Assembly: GCF_900312745.1 (NCBI RefSeq)
Contig: NZ_OMPD01000008.1
Location: 310,001-374,000 of the forward strand
Reading direction: 5' to 3'
Source of the DNA: Aquimarina sp. AU58
GTDB lineage: Bacteria; Bacteroidota; Bacteroidia; Flavobacteriales; Flavobacteriaceae
Length of the DNA: 64,000 bases
Shown here: piece by piece, positions 46,325-55,724 of the stretch
Position numbering within the stretch: position 1 is the first letter of the stretch
Layout of the letters: each line of letters opens with the position of its first letter
The notes under the pieces: generated by a model
Database searches by the model: none
Told to the model about the DNA's origin: nothing
The model's input: the letters and a program-made list of their open reading frames with translations, nothing else
Made by a program: the position numbers and the translations under genes

Positions 46325-46693
46325 TTAAAGCACTTCTGGCGCTAGTGAAACAATCTTCATGAATTGCTTATCACGAAGTTCTCTTGCTACTGGACCAAAC
46401 ACACGTGTTCCTCTCATTTCTCCTGTAGGAGTTAATAGAACACACGCGTTATCATCAAAACGGATATAAGAACCGTCTGGTCTACGCACTTCTTTTTTGG
46501 TACGAACTACAACTGCAGTTGAAACTGCTCCTTTTTTAATGTTTCCATTTGGAGTTGCTTCTTTTACACTGACAACTATTTTGTCTCCTACAGAGGCGTA
46601 TCTTCTTTTTGTACCACCTAAAACACGAATGACTAAAACTTCTTTTCCACCTGTGTTATCGGCTACTTTTAATCTAGACTCTTGTTGTACCAT
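46325..46693 (-). CDS. rplN: 50S ribosomal protein L14
   Basis: A 122-residue L14 at the subunit interface, starting [20 protein letters not shown] and containing [15 protein letters not shown] and [20 protein letters not shown]. Two bases after rpsQ. Confidence 0.98.
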   Translation of the reverse strand: MVQQESRLKVADNTGGKEVLVIRVLGGTKRRYASVGDKIVVSVKEATPNGNIKKGAVSTAVVVRTKKEVRRPDGSYIRFDDNACVLLTPTGEMRGTRVFGPVARELRDKQFMKIVSLAPEVL

Positions 46694-46695
46694 AA

Positions 46696-46953
46696 TTACT
46701 TCGCTCTTTCAATTACTTCTACTAATCTCCAGCATTTGGTTTTACTCAAAGGTCTTGTTTCCATGATCTTTACAGTATCACCAATATTGCAGTCGTTTTT
46801 CTCGTCGTGTGCAACGTATTTTTTCGTTTTTAACACGAATTTTCCGTACATAGGATGTTTTACTTTTTTAACTTCAGCAACCACAATGGATTTCTGCATT
46901 TTGTTACTAGTAACAACTCCTATACGCTCTTTTCTTAAATTTCTTTTTTCCAT
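46696..46953 (-). CDS. rpsQ: 30S ribosomal protein S17
   Basis: An 85-residue OB-fold protein that binds 16S rRNA helix 11: [39 protein letters not shown] and [16 protein letters not shown] [20 protein letters not shown]. Twelve bases after rpmC. Confidence 0.98.
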   Translation of the reverse strand: MEKRNLRKERIGVVTSNKMQKSIVVAEVKKVKHPMYGKFVLKTKKYVAHDEKNDCNIGDTVKIMETRPLSKTKCWRLVEVIERAK

Positions 46954-46965
46954 CTTTCAGCAGAA

Positions 46966-47160
46966 TTAACCGTTTAATTCTCTTTTTGTTAGCTCTGTAG
47001 CCATTCTCGCAATAGATCTTCTTACTTTACGTAATTGTAAAGGGTTTTCTAAGGGAGACATAGCGTGAGCCATTCTTAAATCTGAATACGCTTTTTGAGA
47101 TTTACCAAGTTCCTCTTGTAATTCAGCTGTAGATAATTCTTTTACTTCTGATTGTTTCAT
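46966..47160 (-). CDS. rpmC: 50S ribosomal protein L29
   Basis: A 64-residue helical hairpin at the tunnel exit, where SRP and trigger factor dock. The ATG at 47160 gives the usual MKQSEVKELSTAELQ start; a TTG three codons upstream is in frame but unneeded. The C-terminal RKVRRSIARMATELTKREL is typical. Twelve bases after rplP. Confidence 0.97.
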   Translation of the reverse strand: MKQSEVKELSTAELQEELGKSQKAYSDLRMAHAMSPLENPLQLRKVRRSIARMATELTKRELNG

Positions 47161-47172
47161 AATCCTCAAATA

Positions 47173-47592
47173 TTAAGCTTGATAATCTCTAGCTACTATA
47201 AACTTAGTTTTTACAGGAAGCTTCTGAGCTGCCAGACGTAAAGCTTCTTTAGCTACGTCATAAGGCACTCCGCTTATTTCAAATAATATTCTTCCTGGTT
47301 TTACTACTGCTGCCCAATACTCAACAGCACCTTTTCCTTTACCCATACGTACTTCAAGAGGTTTCTTAGTTATAGGCTTGTCTGGGAAAATTTTAATCCA
47401 CAGAGAACCTTCTCTCTTCATATAACGAGTAGCAGAAATACGAGCTGCTTCTATTTGTCTAGCAGTAACAAAACTTGAATCTAATGATTTGATTCCGAAA
47501 GTACCATTAGAAAGTGTGTGTCCTCTTTGAGAAAGACCTTTCATACGTCCTTTTTGTTGCTTACGGAATTTTGTTCTTTTAGGCTGTAACAT
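47173..47592 (-). CDS. rplP: 50S ribosomal protein L16
   Basis: A 139-residue L16 near the A site and peptidyl transferase centre: [59 protein letters not shown] and the final [13 protein letters not shown]. Twenty bases after rpsC. Confidence 0.98.
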   Translation of the reverse strand: MLQPKRTKFRKQQKGRMKGLSQRGHTLSNGTFGIKSLDSSFVTARQIEAARISATRYMKREGSLWIKIFPDKPITKKPLEVRMGKGKGAVEYWAAVVKPGRILFEISGVPYDVAKEALRLAAQKLPVKTKFIVARDYQA

Positions 47593-47612
47593 TGTTAATT
47601 TACTTTAAAAAA

Positions 47613-48338
47613 TTACTTTCTACGACGTGATTTGTTATTACCTCCACTTCGTCCACCTCTGTCACCTTTTCCTTGTTTTTTGGATAAACCAACCAAAGGA
47701 GAAAGCTCTCTTTTACCATATACTTCGCCTTTCATAATCCATACTTTAACACCCAATCTACCATAAGTAGTGTGTGATTCTACCAAAGCATAATCTATGT
47801 CAGCTCTAAATGTTGATAAAGGAATACGACCTTCTTTATAAGACTCTGTACGTGCCATTTCTGCACCGTTCAAACGTCCTGAAATCTGGATTTTGATACC
47901 TTCTGCATTCATTCTCATTGCTGCCGCGATAGCCATTTTAATAGCACGACGATATGAGATCCGGCTTTCGATTTGTCTTGCGACACTCGATCCTACCAAA
48001 AATGCATCAAGTTCTGGTCTTTTGATTTCAAAAATATTGATCTGAACTTCCTTTTCTGTAATTTTCTTAAGCTCTTCTTTTAACTTGTCTACCTCTTGAC
48101 CACCTTTTCCGATAATAATACCAGGTCTGGCAGTAGTGATAGTAACGGTTACAAGTTTAAGCGTACGCTCAATAATTACTCTAGATACACTAGCTTTTGA
48201 TAAACGTGCGTGTACATACTTTCTAATCTTATCGTCTTCGGCAAGTTTGTCACCGTAGTCATTACCTCCGTACCAGTTAGATTCCCATCCTCTGATAATA
48301 CCAAGGCGATTTCCGATTGGATTTGTCTTCTGTCCCAT
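47613..48338 (-). CDS. rpsC: 30S ribosomal protein S3
   Basis: A 241-residue S3 at the mRNA entry site, with helicase activity in the ribosome. It has [20 protein letters not shown], the KH motif [20 protein letters not shown] and the conserved [12 protein letters not shown]. The C-terminus is a glycine/arginine/serine-rich tail, longer than usual. Eight bases after rplV. Confidence 0.98.
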   Translation of the reverse strand: MGQKTNPIGNRLGIIRGWESNWYGGNDYGDKLAEDDKIRKYVHARLSKASVSRVIIERTLKLVTVTITTARPGIIIGKGGQEVDKLKEELKKITEKEVQINIFEIKRPELDAFLVGSSVARQIESRISYRRAIKMAIAAAMRMNAEGIKIQISGRLNGAEMARTESYKEGRIPLSTFRADIDYALVESHTTYGRLGVKVWIMKGEVYGKRELSPLVGLSKKQGKGDRGGRSGGNNKSRRRK

Positions 48339-48346
48339 AGTTTATA

Positions 48347-48754
48347 TTAGCTTTGTGTATTATTGTTTGCTGCAACCACTATTGTTACGTGGTTAGAGCG
48401 TTTTCTTATTCTGTGTGCACGACCCTGTGGAGCAGGACGAAGTCTTTTTAACATACTCCCTCCATCTACACGAATCTCTTTTACAAAAAGATCTGCATCT
48501 TCGATGCTAGCGTCTTCATTTTTCGCCTGCCAGTTTGCTATTGCCGAAAGCAATAACTTTTCTAAACGACGTGATGCTTCTTTAGGGTTAAATCTAAGAA
48601 TATGAAGCGCCTTTTCAACTTTTACACCACGAACTAAATCCGCTACTAAACGCATCTTACGAGGTGACGTAGGGCAGTTATTAAGTTTAGCAAAAGCGAT
48701 TTGCTTTTTCTCTTCCTTAATTCTTTCTGCCATTTCTCTTTTACGAACTCCCAT
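48347..48754 (-). CDS. rplV: 50S ribosomal protein L22
   Basis: A 135-residue L22 lining the exit tunnel. A lysine/glutamate-rich leader (first ~20 residues) precedes the conserved [19 protein letters not shown] and [20 protein letters not shown], the tunnel loop linked to macrolide response. Eight bases after rpsS. Confidence 0.97.
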   Translation of the reverse strand: MGVRKREMAERIKEEKKQIAFAKLNNCPTSPRKMRLVADLVRGVKVEKALHILRFNPKEASRRLEKLLLSAIANWQAKNEDASIEDADLFVKEIRVDGGSMLKRLRPAPQGRAHRIRKRSNHVTIVVAANNNTQS

Positions 48755-48762
48755 GACTTAAA

Positions 48763-49041
48763 TTATTTTTTACCTTTATTTTTAGCACCAGCGTGTCCTC
48801 TAAAGGAACGTGTTGGCGAAAATTCTCCTAATTTATGACCTACCATATTCTCGGTAATATATACCGGTACAAATTGGCGACCATTATGAACTGCAATTGT
48901 TTGCCCTACAAAGTCAGGAGTAATCATAGATGCTCTAGACCAAGTCTTAATAACAGACTTTTTATTAGCTTCTACATTTGCAGCTACTTTTTTCTCTAAC
49001 TTATAGTGAACGTAAGGTCCTTTTTTTAATGAACGTGCCAT
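48763..49041 (-). CDS. rpsS: 30S ribosomal protein S19
   Basis: A 92-residue S19 of the 30S head: [39 protein letters not shown] and [17 protein letters not shown]. Six bases after rplB. Confidence 0.98.
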   Translation of the reverse strand: MARSLKKGPYVHYKLEKKVAANVEANKKSVIKTWSRASMITPDFVGQTIAVHNGRQFVPVYITENMVGHKLGEFSPTRSFRGHAGAKNKGKK

Positions 49042-49047
49042 ATCTTA

Positions 49048-49872
49048 TTATTTCTTTCTACGTTCTACAATATACTTATTACTCGCTTTCGTTTTAGAAC
49101 GGGTTCTAAATCCTTTTGCAGGAAGACCTTTTCTAGAACGTGGGTGACCTCCAGAAGAGCGTCCTTCTCCACCACCCATTGGGTGATCAACAGGGTTCAT
49201 CGCTACTGGTCTTGTACGAGGACGACGACCTAACCATCTTGTTCTACCAGCTTTACCTCCTACGATCAATTGATGATCACTATTAGATATAGCACCTATA
49301 GTAGCTACACAGTTAACTAATATCATTCTCACTTCACCAGAAGGTAATTTTACCGTAGCAAACTTACCATCTCTAGCCATAAGCTGAGCGAATGATCCAG
49401 CACTACGAGCCATAACAGCACCTTGACCTGGACGTAATTCTATACAAGAAATGATTGTACCTAGTGGAATATCACTAAGTGGCATAGCGTTACCGATCTC
49501 TGGAGCTACATTGCTACCAGAAACGACATTCTGACCTACCTGTAAACCATTTTGAGCGATAACATAGCGCTTCTCACCATCTTGGTAATTTAGCAACGCT
49601 ATAAATGCAGTTCTGTTTGGATCGTATTCTATTGTTGCAACGGTAGCAGGAATTCCCTGTTTATCACGTTTAAAATCAATAATACGATACCTTCTTTTAT
49701 GACCACCACCTTTGTAGCGCATAGTCATTTTTCCTTGACTGTTTCTACCTCCAGATCTTTTTTTCGGAGCCAATAGGCTTTTTTCCGGCTTATCAGTAGT
49801 AATGGCGTCAAATCCATTTACTACTCTAAAACGCTGACCTGGGGTAATTGGCTTTAATTTTCTTACTGACAT
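49048..49872 (-). CDS. rplB: 50S ribosomal protein L2
   Basis: A 274-residue L2, required for subunit joining and peptidyl transfer. Markers are [56 protein letters not shown] and the catalytic-centre-proximal [20 protein letters not shown] containing the conserved histidine. Nine bases after rplW. Confidence 0.98.
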   Translation of the reverse strand: MSVRKLKPITPGQRFRVVNGFDAITTDKPEKSLLAPKKRSGGRNSQGKMTMRYKGGGHKRRYRIIDFKRDKQGIPATVATIEYDPNRTAFIALLNYQDGEKRYVIAQNGLQVGQNVVSGSNVAPEIGNAMPLSDIPLGTIISCIELRPGQGAVMARSAGSFAQLMARDGKFATVKLPSGEVRMILVNCVATIGAISNSDHQLIVGGKAGRTRWLGRRPRTRPVAMNPVDHPMGGGEGRSSGGHPRSRKGLPAKGFRTRSKTKASNKYIVERRKK

Positions 49873-49881
49873 TTTCTAGTC

Positions 49882-50172
49882 TTAAAGATTACTATATAAA
49901 TCAATTACTTCACCTTCCGCCACCTGTACAATTGCTTTTTTATAAGCACTTGTTTTACCAGTGACCATACCTGTTTTTGTATAACGAGTATTACGATCTG
50001 GACGGACATTTATTGTTCGAACTTTAGTAACAGATACACCATAAGCAGCTTCAACTGCTTTCTTGATCTCTACCTTATTCGCTTTCTTATCTACTACAAA
50101 ACCATAGCGGTTAAACACTTCACTATCTGCAGTAGCCTTTTCTGTAATAATAGGTTTTATTAAGATACTCAT
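49882..50172 (-). CDS. rplW: 50S ribosomal protein L23
   Basis: A 96-residue L23 at the tunnel exit, docking site of trigger factor and SRP: ILIKPIITEKATADSEV, YGFVVDKKANKVEIKKAVE and VRPDRNTRYTKTGMVTGKT. Five bases after rplD. Confidence 0.97.
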   Translation of the reverse strand: MSILIKPIITEKATADSEVFNRYGFVVDKKANKVEIKKAVEAAYGVSVTKVRTINVRPDRNTRYTKTGMVTGKTSAYKKAIVQVAEGEVIDLYSNL

Positions 50173-50177
50173 GGCTT

Positions 50178-50807
50178 CTATTTACTTAAATTCGTTTCAA
50201 TTCCTTTCAAAGAACTTTCCAAAAGCACAACATTATTCGCATTAAGTATTTTATAAGTACTTAATTCTGAGGAAGTTATAACTTCTGAACTTTTCAAATT
50301 GCGTGACGACAAATATACATTTTTATTCGACTCTGCCAACACAAACAAAGACTTTTTGTTTTCAAGCCCTAAAGACTTTAAAACTGCAGTAAAATTCTTA
50401 GTTTTTACAGTATCAAAAGTAAAGTCTTCGATCACTGTTATTGCTTTGTCATTTGCCTTAATGCTTAACGCAGATTTACGTGCTAATCTCTTTAAGTTCT
50501 TATTTAATTTAAAAGAGTAGCTACGTGGTCTAGGACCAAAAACTCTACCTCCACCTTTAAATATAGGAGACTTTATACTACCTGCTCTCGCGGTACCTGT
50601 CCCTTTTTGCTTCTTTATCTTTCTAGTACTACCTACAATTTCTGCACGCTCCTTAGCTTTATGAGTACCTTGACGTTGATTAGCCAAGTATTGCTTCACA
50701 TCTAAGTATACAGCATGATCATTTGGTTCTATACCAAAAACAGCATCAGAAAGGTCTGCCTTTCTTCCTGTTTCTTTTCCGTTTATATCAATTACCGCTA
50801 CTTTCAT
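50178..50807 (-). CDS. rplD: 50S ribosomal protein L4
   Basis: A 209-residue L4. The extended tunnel loop has the conserved [19 protein letters not shown] and [19 protein letters not shown]. In E. coli L4 regulates the S10 operon by attenuation in its leader; in this genome a terminator-like hairpin lies just upstream of rplC, so L4 is a candidate ligand there. Its start overlaps the rplC stop by one base. Confidence 0.98.
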   Translation of the reverse strand: MKVAVIDINGKETGRKADLSDAVFGIEPNDHAVYLDVKQYLANQRQGTHKAKERAEIVGSTRKIKKQKGTGTARAGSIKSPIFKGGGRVFGPRPRSYSFKLNKNLKRLARKSALSIKANDKAITVIEDFTFDTVKTKNFTAVLKSLGLENKKSLFVLAESNKNVYLSSRNLKSSEVITSSELSTYKILNANNVVLLESSLKGIETNLSK

Positions 50808-51424
50808 TACTTCTGAATCGTTACATAAGCGTTTTTATGTCCAGGAACACATCCTTTAACAACAAGTATATTCTTTTCGGGAACTACTTTTAACACTCTT
50901 AAGTTTTGAACTTTTACTTTTTCTCCACCCATTCTACCTGCCATTTTCATTCCTTTGAAAACTCTTGCAGGATATGATGCAGCACCAATAGAACCCGGGG
51001 CTCTTAAACGGTTATGCTGACCATGAGTTGCTTGACCAACACCACCAAAATTGTGTCTCTTTACTACCCCTTGAAAACCTTTTCCTTTTGAAGTTGCTGA
51101 TACATCAACAAATTCTCCTTCGGCAAAGTGCTCAACAGTTACTGTATCTCCTAATTTGTAATCCTCCTCAAAACCTTTGAATTCGACAACTTTACGTTTA
51201 GCAACAGTTCCTGCTTTTTTAAAGTGACCTAACGCCGCTTTAGTAGCATTTTTGTCTGCTTTGTCATCGAAACCTAGCTGAACAGCTTCATAACCGTCAA
51301 CTTCTTCAGTTCTGACTTGGGTAACCACACATGGTCCAGCTTCGATTACTGTACATGGAATATTCTTTCCATTTTCATCGAAGATGCTGGTCATGCCGAT
51401 CTTTTTTCCTATTAACCCAGACAT
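50807..51424 (-). CDS. rplC: 50S ribosomal protein L3
   Basis: A 205-residue L3 close to the peptidyl transferase centre: [43 protein letters not shown]-like [19 protein letters not shown] and [10 protein letters not shown]. It is preceded by a 179-base gap containing a terminator-like structure, in contrast to the very tight spacing elsewhere in the array. Confidence 0.98.
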   Translation of the reverse strand: MSGLIGKKIGMTSIFDENGKNIPCTVIEAGPCVVTQVRTEEVDGYEAVQLGFDDKADKNATKAALGHFKKAGTVAKRKVVEFKGFEEDYKLGDTVTVEHFAEGEFVDVSATSKGKGFQGVVKRHNFGGVGQATHGQHNRLRAPGSIGAASYPARVFKGMKMAGRMGGEKVKVQNLRVLKVVPEKNILVVKGCVPGHKNAYVTIQK

Positions 51425-51492
51425 ATTTAATTATTTATTAATGATTTACTTATTCTATATTGAAATTACTTTCAATTTTTTTATTCTTTTGC

Positions 51493-51524
51493 AAAAAAAC
51501 AGGGTCAAAACACGTTCAACCCTG
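51493..51524 (-). terminator. Terminator-like attenuator between rpsJ and rplC
   Basis: On the minus strand CAGGGT, a 13-base loop and ACCCTG are followed by seven T: a complete intrinsic terminator shape inside the ribosomal array, 79 bases after the rpsJ stop and 69 before the rplC start. No standard promoter follows it, so downstream genes would depend on read-through or regulated antitermination. Confidence 0.6.
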
Positions 51525-51574
51525 AATGTATTTCTTTGCCGTTTTTCCCTCGCATACAGCTTGGGACATTTTAT

Positions 51575-51591
51575 CGTAAGGCACACTTACG
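51575..51591 (-). promoter_or_regulatory. Leader hairpin upstream of the rplC attenuator
   Basis: CGTAAG-n5-CTTACG, a perfect 6-base-pair stem just after the rpsJ stop, 50 bases before the terminator hairpin on the minus strand. Candidate binding element of an r-protein leader. Confidence 0.4.
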
Positions 51592-51603
51592 CACCAAGGT
51601 CTA

Positions 51604-51909
51604 TCACACTTTGATTTCAACCTCTACCCCACTTGGTAATTCCAACTTCATTAACGCATCGATCGTTTTTGAAGAAGAGCTATAAATATCCAAAAGTCTT
51701 TTATAAGAACTTAATTGAAATTGCTCTCTGGATTTTTTGTTTACGTGTGGAGAACGAAGCACCGTAAAAATTTTCTTATGTGTTGGCAAAGGAATTGGCC
51801 CAGTTACTACAGCTCCCGTACTCTTTACCGTCTTTACGATTTTCTCAGCAGATTTATCTACTAAGTTATGATCGTAAGATTTTAGTTTTATTCTGATTTT
51901 TTGACTCAT
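51604..51909 (-). CDS. rpsJ: 30S ribosomal protein S10
   Basis: A 101-residue S10, also the NusE component of antitermination complexes: [40 protein letters not shown] and the [19 protein letters not shown] end. It lies 11 bases after fusA, with no tuf gene between them as in E. coli-type str operons. Confidence 0.98.
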   Translation of the reverse strand: MSQKIRIKLKSYDHNLVDKSAEKIVKTVKSTGAVVTGPIPLPTHKKIFTVLRSPHVNKKSREQFQLSSYKRLLDIYSSSSKTIDALMKLELPSGVEVEIKV

Positions 51910-51920
51910 TTCTGTAATAA

Positions 51921-54047
51921 TTAAGCGTTAACTCCTTTTGCAGCTGCAATTACTTCTTCCGAGATATTAGAAGGAGTTTCAGCATAGTGAGAAAATTCCA
52001 TTGTTGATGTTGCTCTACCAGATGACAATGTTCTTAATGTTGTTACATATCCAAACATTTCAGAAAGAGGAACAGTTGCTTTTACAGTTTTTGCACCAGC
52101 ACGATCACCCATATCACTTACTTGTCCTCTACGACGATTAAGATCTCCTACGATATCACCCATATTTTCTTCTGGCGTAATAACTTCCAATTTCATAATC
52201 GGCTCCATAATTACGGCTTTAGCAGCTTTCGCTGAATTCTTAAAACCTAATTTAGCAGCTAATTCGAAAGATAATTGATCAGAATCCACATCGTGATAAG
52301 AACCATCTTTCAATGTTACTTTCATAGCATCAACCTCATATCCAGCTAATGGACCATTTACCATAGCCATTTTGAATCCTTTTTCAATAGAAGGGATAAA
52401 TTCCTTAGGAACATTACCTCCTTTAATCGTAGACTCAAACTGAAGCCCTACTTGTCCTTCATCTGCTGGCTCAATTGTAAATACAATATCTGCAAATTTA
52501 CCTCGACCTCCAGATTGCTTCTTATAAACCTCTCTATGGTCAGCTGCCTGAGTAATAGCCTCTTTGTACTCTACTTGTGGCTGACCTTGATTTACTTCAA
52601 CTTTGAATTCACGTCTTAAACGGTCAACAATAATATCTAAGTGAAGCTCACCCATTCCAGAAATAATTGTCTGTCCTGAAGCTTCATCTGTTCTAACTGT
52701 AAATGTTGGATCTTCTTCTGCTAATTTAGCCAAAGACATACCTAATTTATCAACATCTGCTTTAGTCTTAGGCTCAACCGCAATACCGATTACCGGATCA
52801 GGGAAATCCATAGATTCTAAAACGATAGGATTCTTTTCATCAGACATAGTATCACCAGTCTTGATATCTTTAAATCCTACTGCTGCTCCAATATCTCCTG
52901 CTTCGATATACTCAATTGCATTTTGTTTATTAGAGTGCATTTGATAAATACGAGAAATACGTTCTTTTTTACCCGAACGGTTATTCAAGATATATGATCC
53001 CGCATCCAATCGACCAGAATACGCTCTAAAGAATGCTAAACGTCCTACAAAAGGATCTGTAGCAATTTTAAATGCTAAAGCAGCAAATGGTTCTTTTACA
53101 TCTGGCTTACGTAATTCTTCCTTATCAGTATTTGGGTTTACACCTACAATACCTTCTTTATCTGTTGGAGAAGGCAAATAACGACATACAGCATCTAAAA
53201 GAAACTGTACTCCTTTATTTTTAAATGCTGATCCACAAATCATAGGAATAATAGACATATCCATTACAGCAGCTCTAAGTGCAGCATGCACTTCTTCTTC
53301 TGTAATTGAATCTTCATCTTCCATAAATTTCTCTAAAAGATTTTCATCATAAGCAGCAACTTCTTCAATAAGTTTACCTCTTAATTCTGCAGCTTCAGCC
53401 TTTAAATCTTCAGGAATCTCAATAACATCAAATGTAGAACCTTGCGTCTCATCATGCCATACAATTGCACGGTTTTTCACTAAGTCTACAATACCTTTAA
53501 AATCTGCTTCATCACCAATATTCATTACAATCGGCACAGCATTAGACCCTAACATATCCTTAACTTGTTGACAAACTGCCATAAAGTTAGATCCTTGACG
53601 ATCCATTTTATTTACAAAACCAATTCTTGGTACTTTATAGTTATCAGCAAGTCTCCAGTTTGTTTCTGATTGAGGCTCTACCCCATCAACAGCACTAAAT
53701 AAGAACACCAATCCATCTAATACTCTTAGAGAACGGTTTACCTCTACGGTAAAATCAACGTGACCCGGAGTATCAATTATGTTAAAATGATATCCTTTAG
53801 TATCATCTACTGGTTTACCATTTTCTGTTGGAAAATTCCACTCACATGTTGTAGCAGCAGAAGTAATCGTGATACCACGTTCTTGCTCTTGCTCCATCCA
53901 ATCCATAGTAGCTGCACCATCATGCACCTCACCAATTTTATGACTCACCCCTGTATAATAAAGTATACGTTCGGTGGTTGTAGTTTTCCCTGCGTCAATA
54001 TGCGCAGCAATTCCTATATTTCTAGTATATTTTAAATCTCTAGCCAT
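51921..54047 (-). CDS. fusA: Translation elongation factor G
   Basis: A 708-residue translocation GTPase. G motifs are [19 protein letters not shown], switch [20 protein letters not shown] and [10 protein letters not shown], followed by domains [23 protein letters not shown] lies in domain V. Length is normal. It sits 10 bases after rpsG and 11 before rpsJ. It catalyses tRNA-mRNA translocation and, with RRF, ribosome recycling. Confidence 0.98.
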   Translation of the reverse strand: MARDLKYTRNIGIAAHIDAGKTTTTERILYYTGVSHKIGEVHDGAATMDWMEQEQERGITITSAATTCEWNFPTENGKPVDDTKGYHFNIIDTPGHVDFTVEVNRSLRVLDGLVFLFSAVDGVEPQSETNWRLADNYKVPRIGFVNKMDRQGSNFMAVCQQVKDMLGSNAVPIVMNIGDEADFKGIVDLVKNRAIVWHDETQGSTFDVIEIPEDLKAEAAELRGKLIEEVAAYDENLLEKFMEDEDSITEEEVHAALRAAVMDMSIIPMICGSAFKNKGVQFLLDAVCRYLPSPTDKEGIVGVNPNTDKEELRKPDVKEPFAALAFKIATDPFVGRLAFFRAYSGRLDAGSYILNNRSGKKERISRIYQMHSNKQNAIEYIEAGDIGAAVGFKDIKTGDTMSDEKNPIVLESMDFPDPVIGIAVEPKTKADVDKLGMSLAKLAEEDPTFTVRTDEASGQTIISGMGELHLDIIVDRLRREFKVEVNQGQPQVEYKEAITQAADHREVYKKQSGGRGKFADIVFTIEPADEGQVGLQFESTIKGGNVPKEFIPSIEKGFKMAMVNGPLAGYEVDAMKVTLKDGSYHDVDSDQLSFELAAKLGFKNSAKAAKAVIMEPIMKLEVITPEENMGDIVGDLNRRRGQVSDMGDRAGAKTVKATVPLSEMFGYVTTLRTLSSGRATSTMEFSHYAETPSNISEEVIAAAKGVNA

Positions 54048-54057
54048 TTCTTAATGA

Positions 54058-54534
54058 TTAAAATCTAAAGTGAGAGAATGCTTTATTTGCTTCAGCCATT
54101 TTATGAGTATCTACTCTTTTCTTAACAGCAGCTCCTTCTTCTTTTTCTGCAGCTATAATTTCTGCAGCAAGTTTCTGAGCCATAGATTTCTCATTTCTTT
54201 TACGTGAAAATTGAATCAACCACTTCATAGCGGTAGATATTTTACGATCTGGTCTGATTGGATTAGGAATTTGAAAAGTAGCTCCTCCTACACGACGACT
54301 TCGCACCTCTACGTGTGGCATTACATTAGATAAAGCATCTTTCCAAATTTCTAAAGACGTTTTTTCGTCATTTTGTTTTTTCTCTTCTACGATATCAATT
54401 GCATCATAGAATATTTTGAAAGCTGTCGATTTCTTTCCATCCCACATCATCATGTTCACAAAACGTGTAACTAATTGATCGTTAAAACGTGGATCTGGCA
54501 AAATCGGTCTTTTTTTAGCCTTTCTTTTTCTCAT
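54058..54534 (-). CDS. rpsG: 30S ribosomal protein S7
   Basis: A 158-residue S7 that nucleates the 30S head: [56 protein letters not shown] and [13 protein letters not shown] at the end. It lies 23 bases after rpsL. Confidence 0.98.
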   Translation of the reverse strand: MRKRKAKKRPILPDPRFNDQLVTRFVNMMMWDGKKSTAFKIFYDAIDIVEEKKQNDEKTSLEIWKDALSNVMPHVEVRSRRVGGATFQIPNPIRPDRKISTAMKWLIQFSRKRNEKSMAQKLAAEIIAAEKEEGAAVKKRVDTHKMAEANKAFSHFRF

Positions 54535-54557
54535 GTCTTCTTCTTAAAGTTTTTTGA

Positions 54558-54932
54558 TTACTTCTTAGGGCGTTTAGCACCATACTTAGATCTACGTTGT
54601 GTTCTTCCTTCTACACCTGCGGTGTCTAAAGCTCCACGAACAATGTGATATCTAACTCCTGGTAAATCTTTTACCCTTCCACCTCTAACTAATACTATCG
54701 AGTGCTCCTGGAGGTTATGACCTTCACCACCGATGTACGCATTTACTTCTTTACCATTTGTTAACCTAACACGAGCCACTTTACGCATAGCTGAATTTGG
54801 TTTTTTTGGTGTAGTAGTATAAACACGTGTACAAACACCGCGGCGTTGCGGGCACGAATCCAAAGCAGCCGATTTACTCTTCTTAGTTATTTTGGCTCTA
54901 CCTTTTCTTACTAATTGTGAAATTGTTGGCAT
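54558..54932 (-). CDS. rpsL: 30S ribosomal protein S12
   Basis: A 124-residue S12 of the decoding centre. The loops where streptomycin-resistance substitutions arise are of ordinary type ([12 protein letters not shown] and [12 protein letters not shown] with both lysines present). It is the first gene of the array and is preceded by a perfect promoter at 54988-55017. Confidence 0.98.
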   Translation of the reverse strand: MPTISQLVRKGRAKITKKSKSAALDSCPQRRGVCTRVYTTTPKKPNSAMRKVARVRLTNGKEVNAYIGGEGHNLQEHSIVLVRGGRVKDLPGVRYHIVRGALDTAGVEGRTQRRSKYGAKRPKK

Positions 54933-54971
54933 AATTTGCTTTACACTATTATTAAAAATTTAAAAAAATAT

Positions 54972-54984
54972 CCCTTTTAAAGGG
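54972..54984 (-). promoter_or_regulatory. Hairpin in the rpsL leader
   Basis: CCCTT/AAGGG hairpin directly after the predicted start site, followed on the minus strand by a seven-T run. Short, but placed like a leader attenuator of the str operon. Confidence 0.35.
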
Positions 54985-54987
54985 CTG

Positions 54988-55017
54988 CAAAGGTAGAAAT
55001 ATTTTCGAGCAAATCAA
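54988..55017 (-). promoter_or_regulatory. Main promoter of the ribosomal-protein array
   Basis: TTG (55017-55015), 19-base spacer, TACCTTTG (54995-54988) followed by C: an exact fit to the Bacteroidota housekeeping consensus. It gives a ~45-50 base leader before rpsL. Confidence 0.8.
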
Positions 55018-55665
55018 ATCCTAAGGGATTAATTTTTATTCGTTTATATATATCACCCGAAATAAACAAGGCAGAACAGTAATGTTACCAAACAAACCAC
55101 AACAAAAACCTTCTGCATTAACTTAAACAGAAGACAAACATAATACCATAATATACGATTACAACATCTTACTATATTATTAAGGTATACACCTAACTAA
55201 TCATACTAACTTTGCAATAGCTACACTTTAAATTATCATAGCTTATCCTTTGTCTAAAAAAACACTTATCCAATAATAACATAAACTCCCAATACTACAT
55301 CCTTATATATATCACAATCAAATTTAAACACTTAATAGACCCAAATCAAAACAACTCTTCTACACAGCACCAAGCTTTTACAACTTCTTAATCAAAAGGA
55401 CGCTCCTTACATTAAGCCTAATACACAACATAAAGTATTAAATTAGTCAACCTAATCAATCCCTCCTATCTACCTAGCACACAAAAACACAACATATGAT
55501 TAAAATTAGAACTCAAATCACACCTTAAACATTTAAATAAACTTTATTTAAACACATTATCATTCCCACAAACAAAAAAAAAAAAAAAACCATTACTATT
55601 TCAACAAAAAAAAAGCAAAAAAAATGCATTTTCAACAACCGTTTTAAACTTTTAATTACAAAAAG
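55018..55665. other. Gene-free, strongly G-depleted region with homopolymer A tracts
   Basis: No credible ORF, RNA gene or repeat. In 55081-55560 a hand count gives about 23 G and about 112 C on the plus strand; the line 55261-55320 contains no G at all. A 16-base A run lies at 55574-55589 and two shorter ones at 55606-55614 and 55617-55624. See findings for the Rho-site idea. Confidence 0.6.
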
Positions 55666-55696
55666 TTGTTTTATTAAGATTTTATTAAGATTTTTG
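55666..55696 (+). promoter_or_regulatory. Promoter of the first susC
   Basis: TTG (55666-55668)-N20-GATTTTTG (55689-55696), one base off the -7 consensus. The same elements with the same spacing precede the second susC, which supports function. The leader GGAACTGGCTAATTCAAATA is also shared. Confidence 0.6.
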
Positions 55697-55724
55697 GAAC
55701 TGGCTAATTCAAATAAATTATAAA

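Noticed and set aside
53760..54035. 91-residue plus-strand frame over the fusA GTPase domain
   Set aside because: Antisense to invariant EF-G motifs; cysteine/serine-rich nonsense composition.
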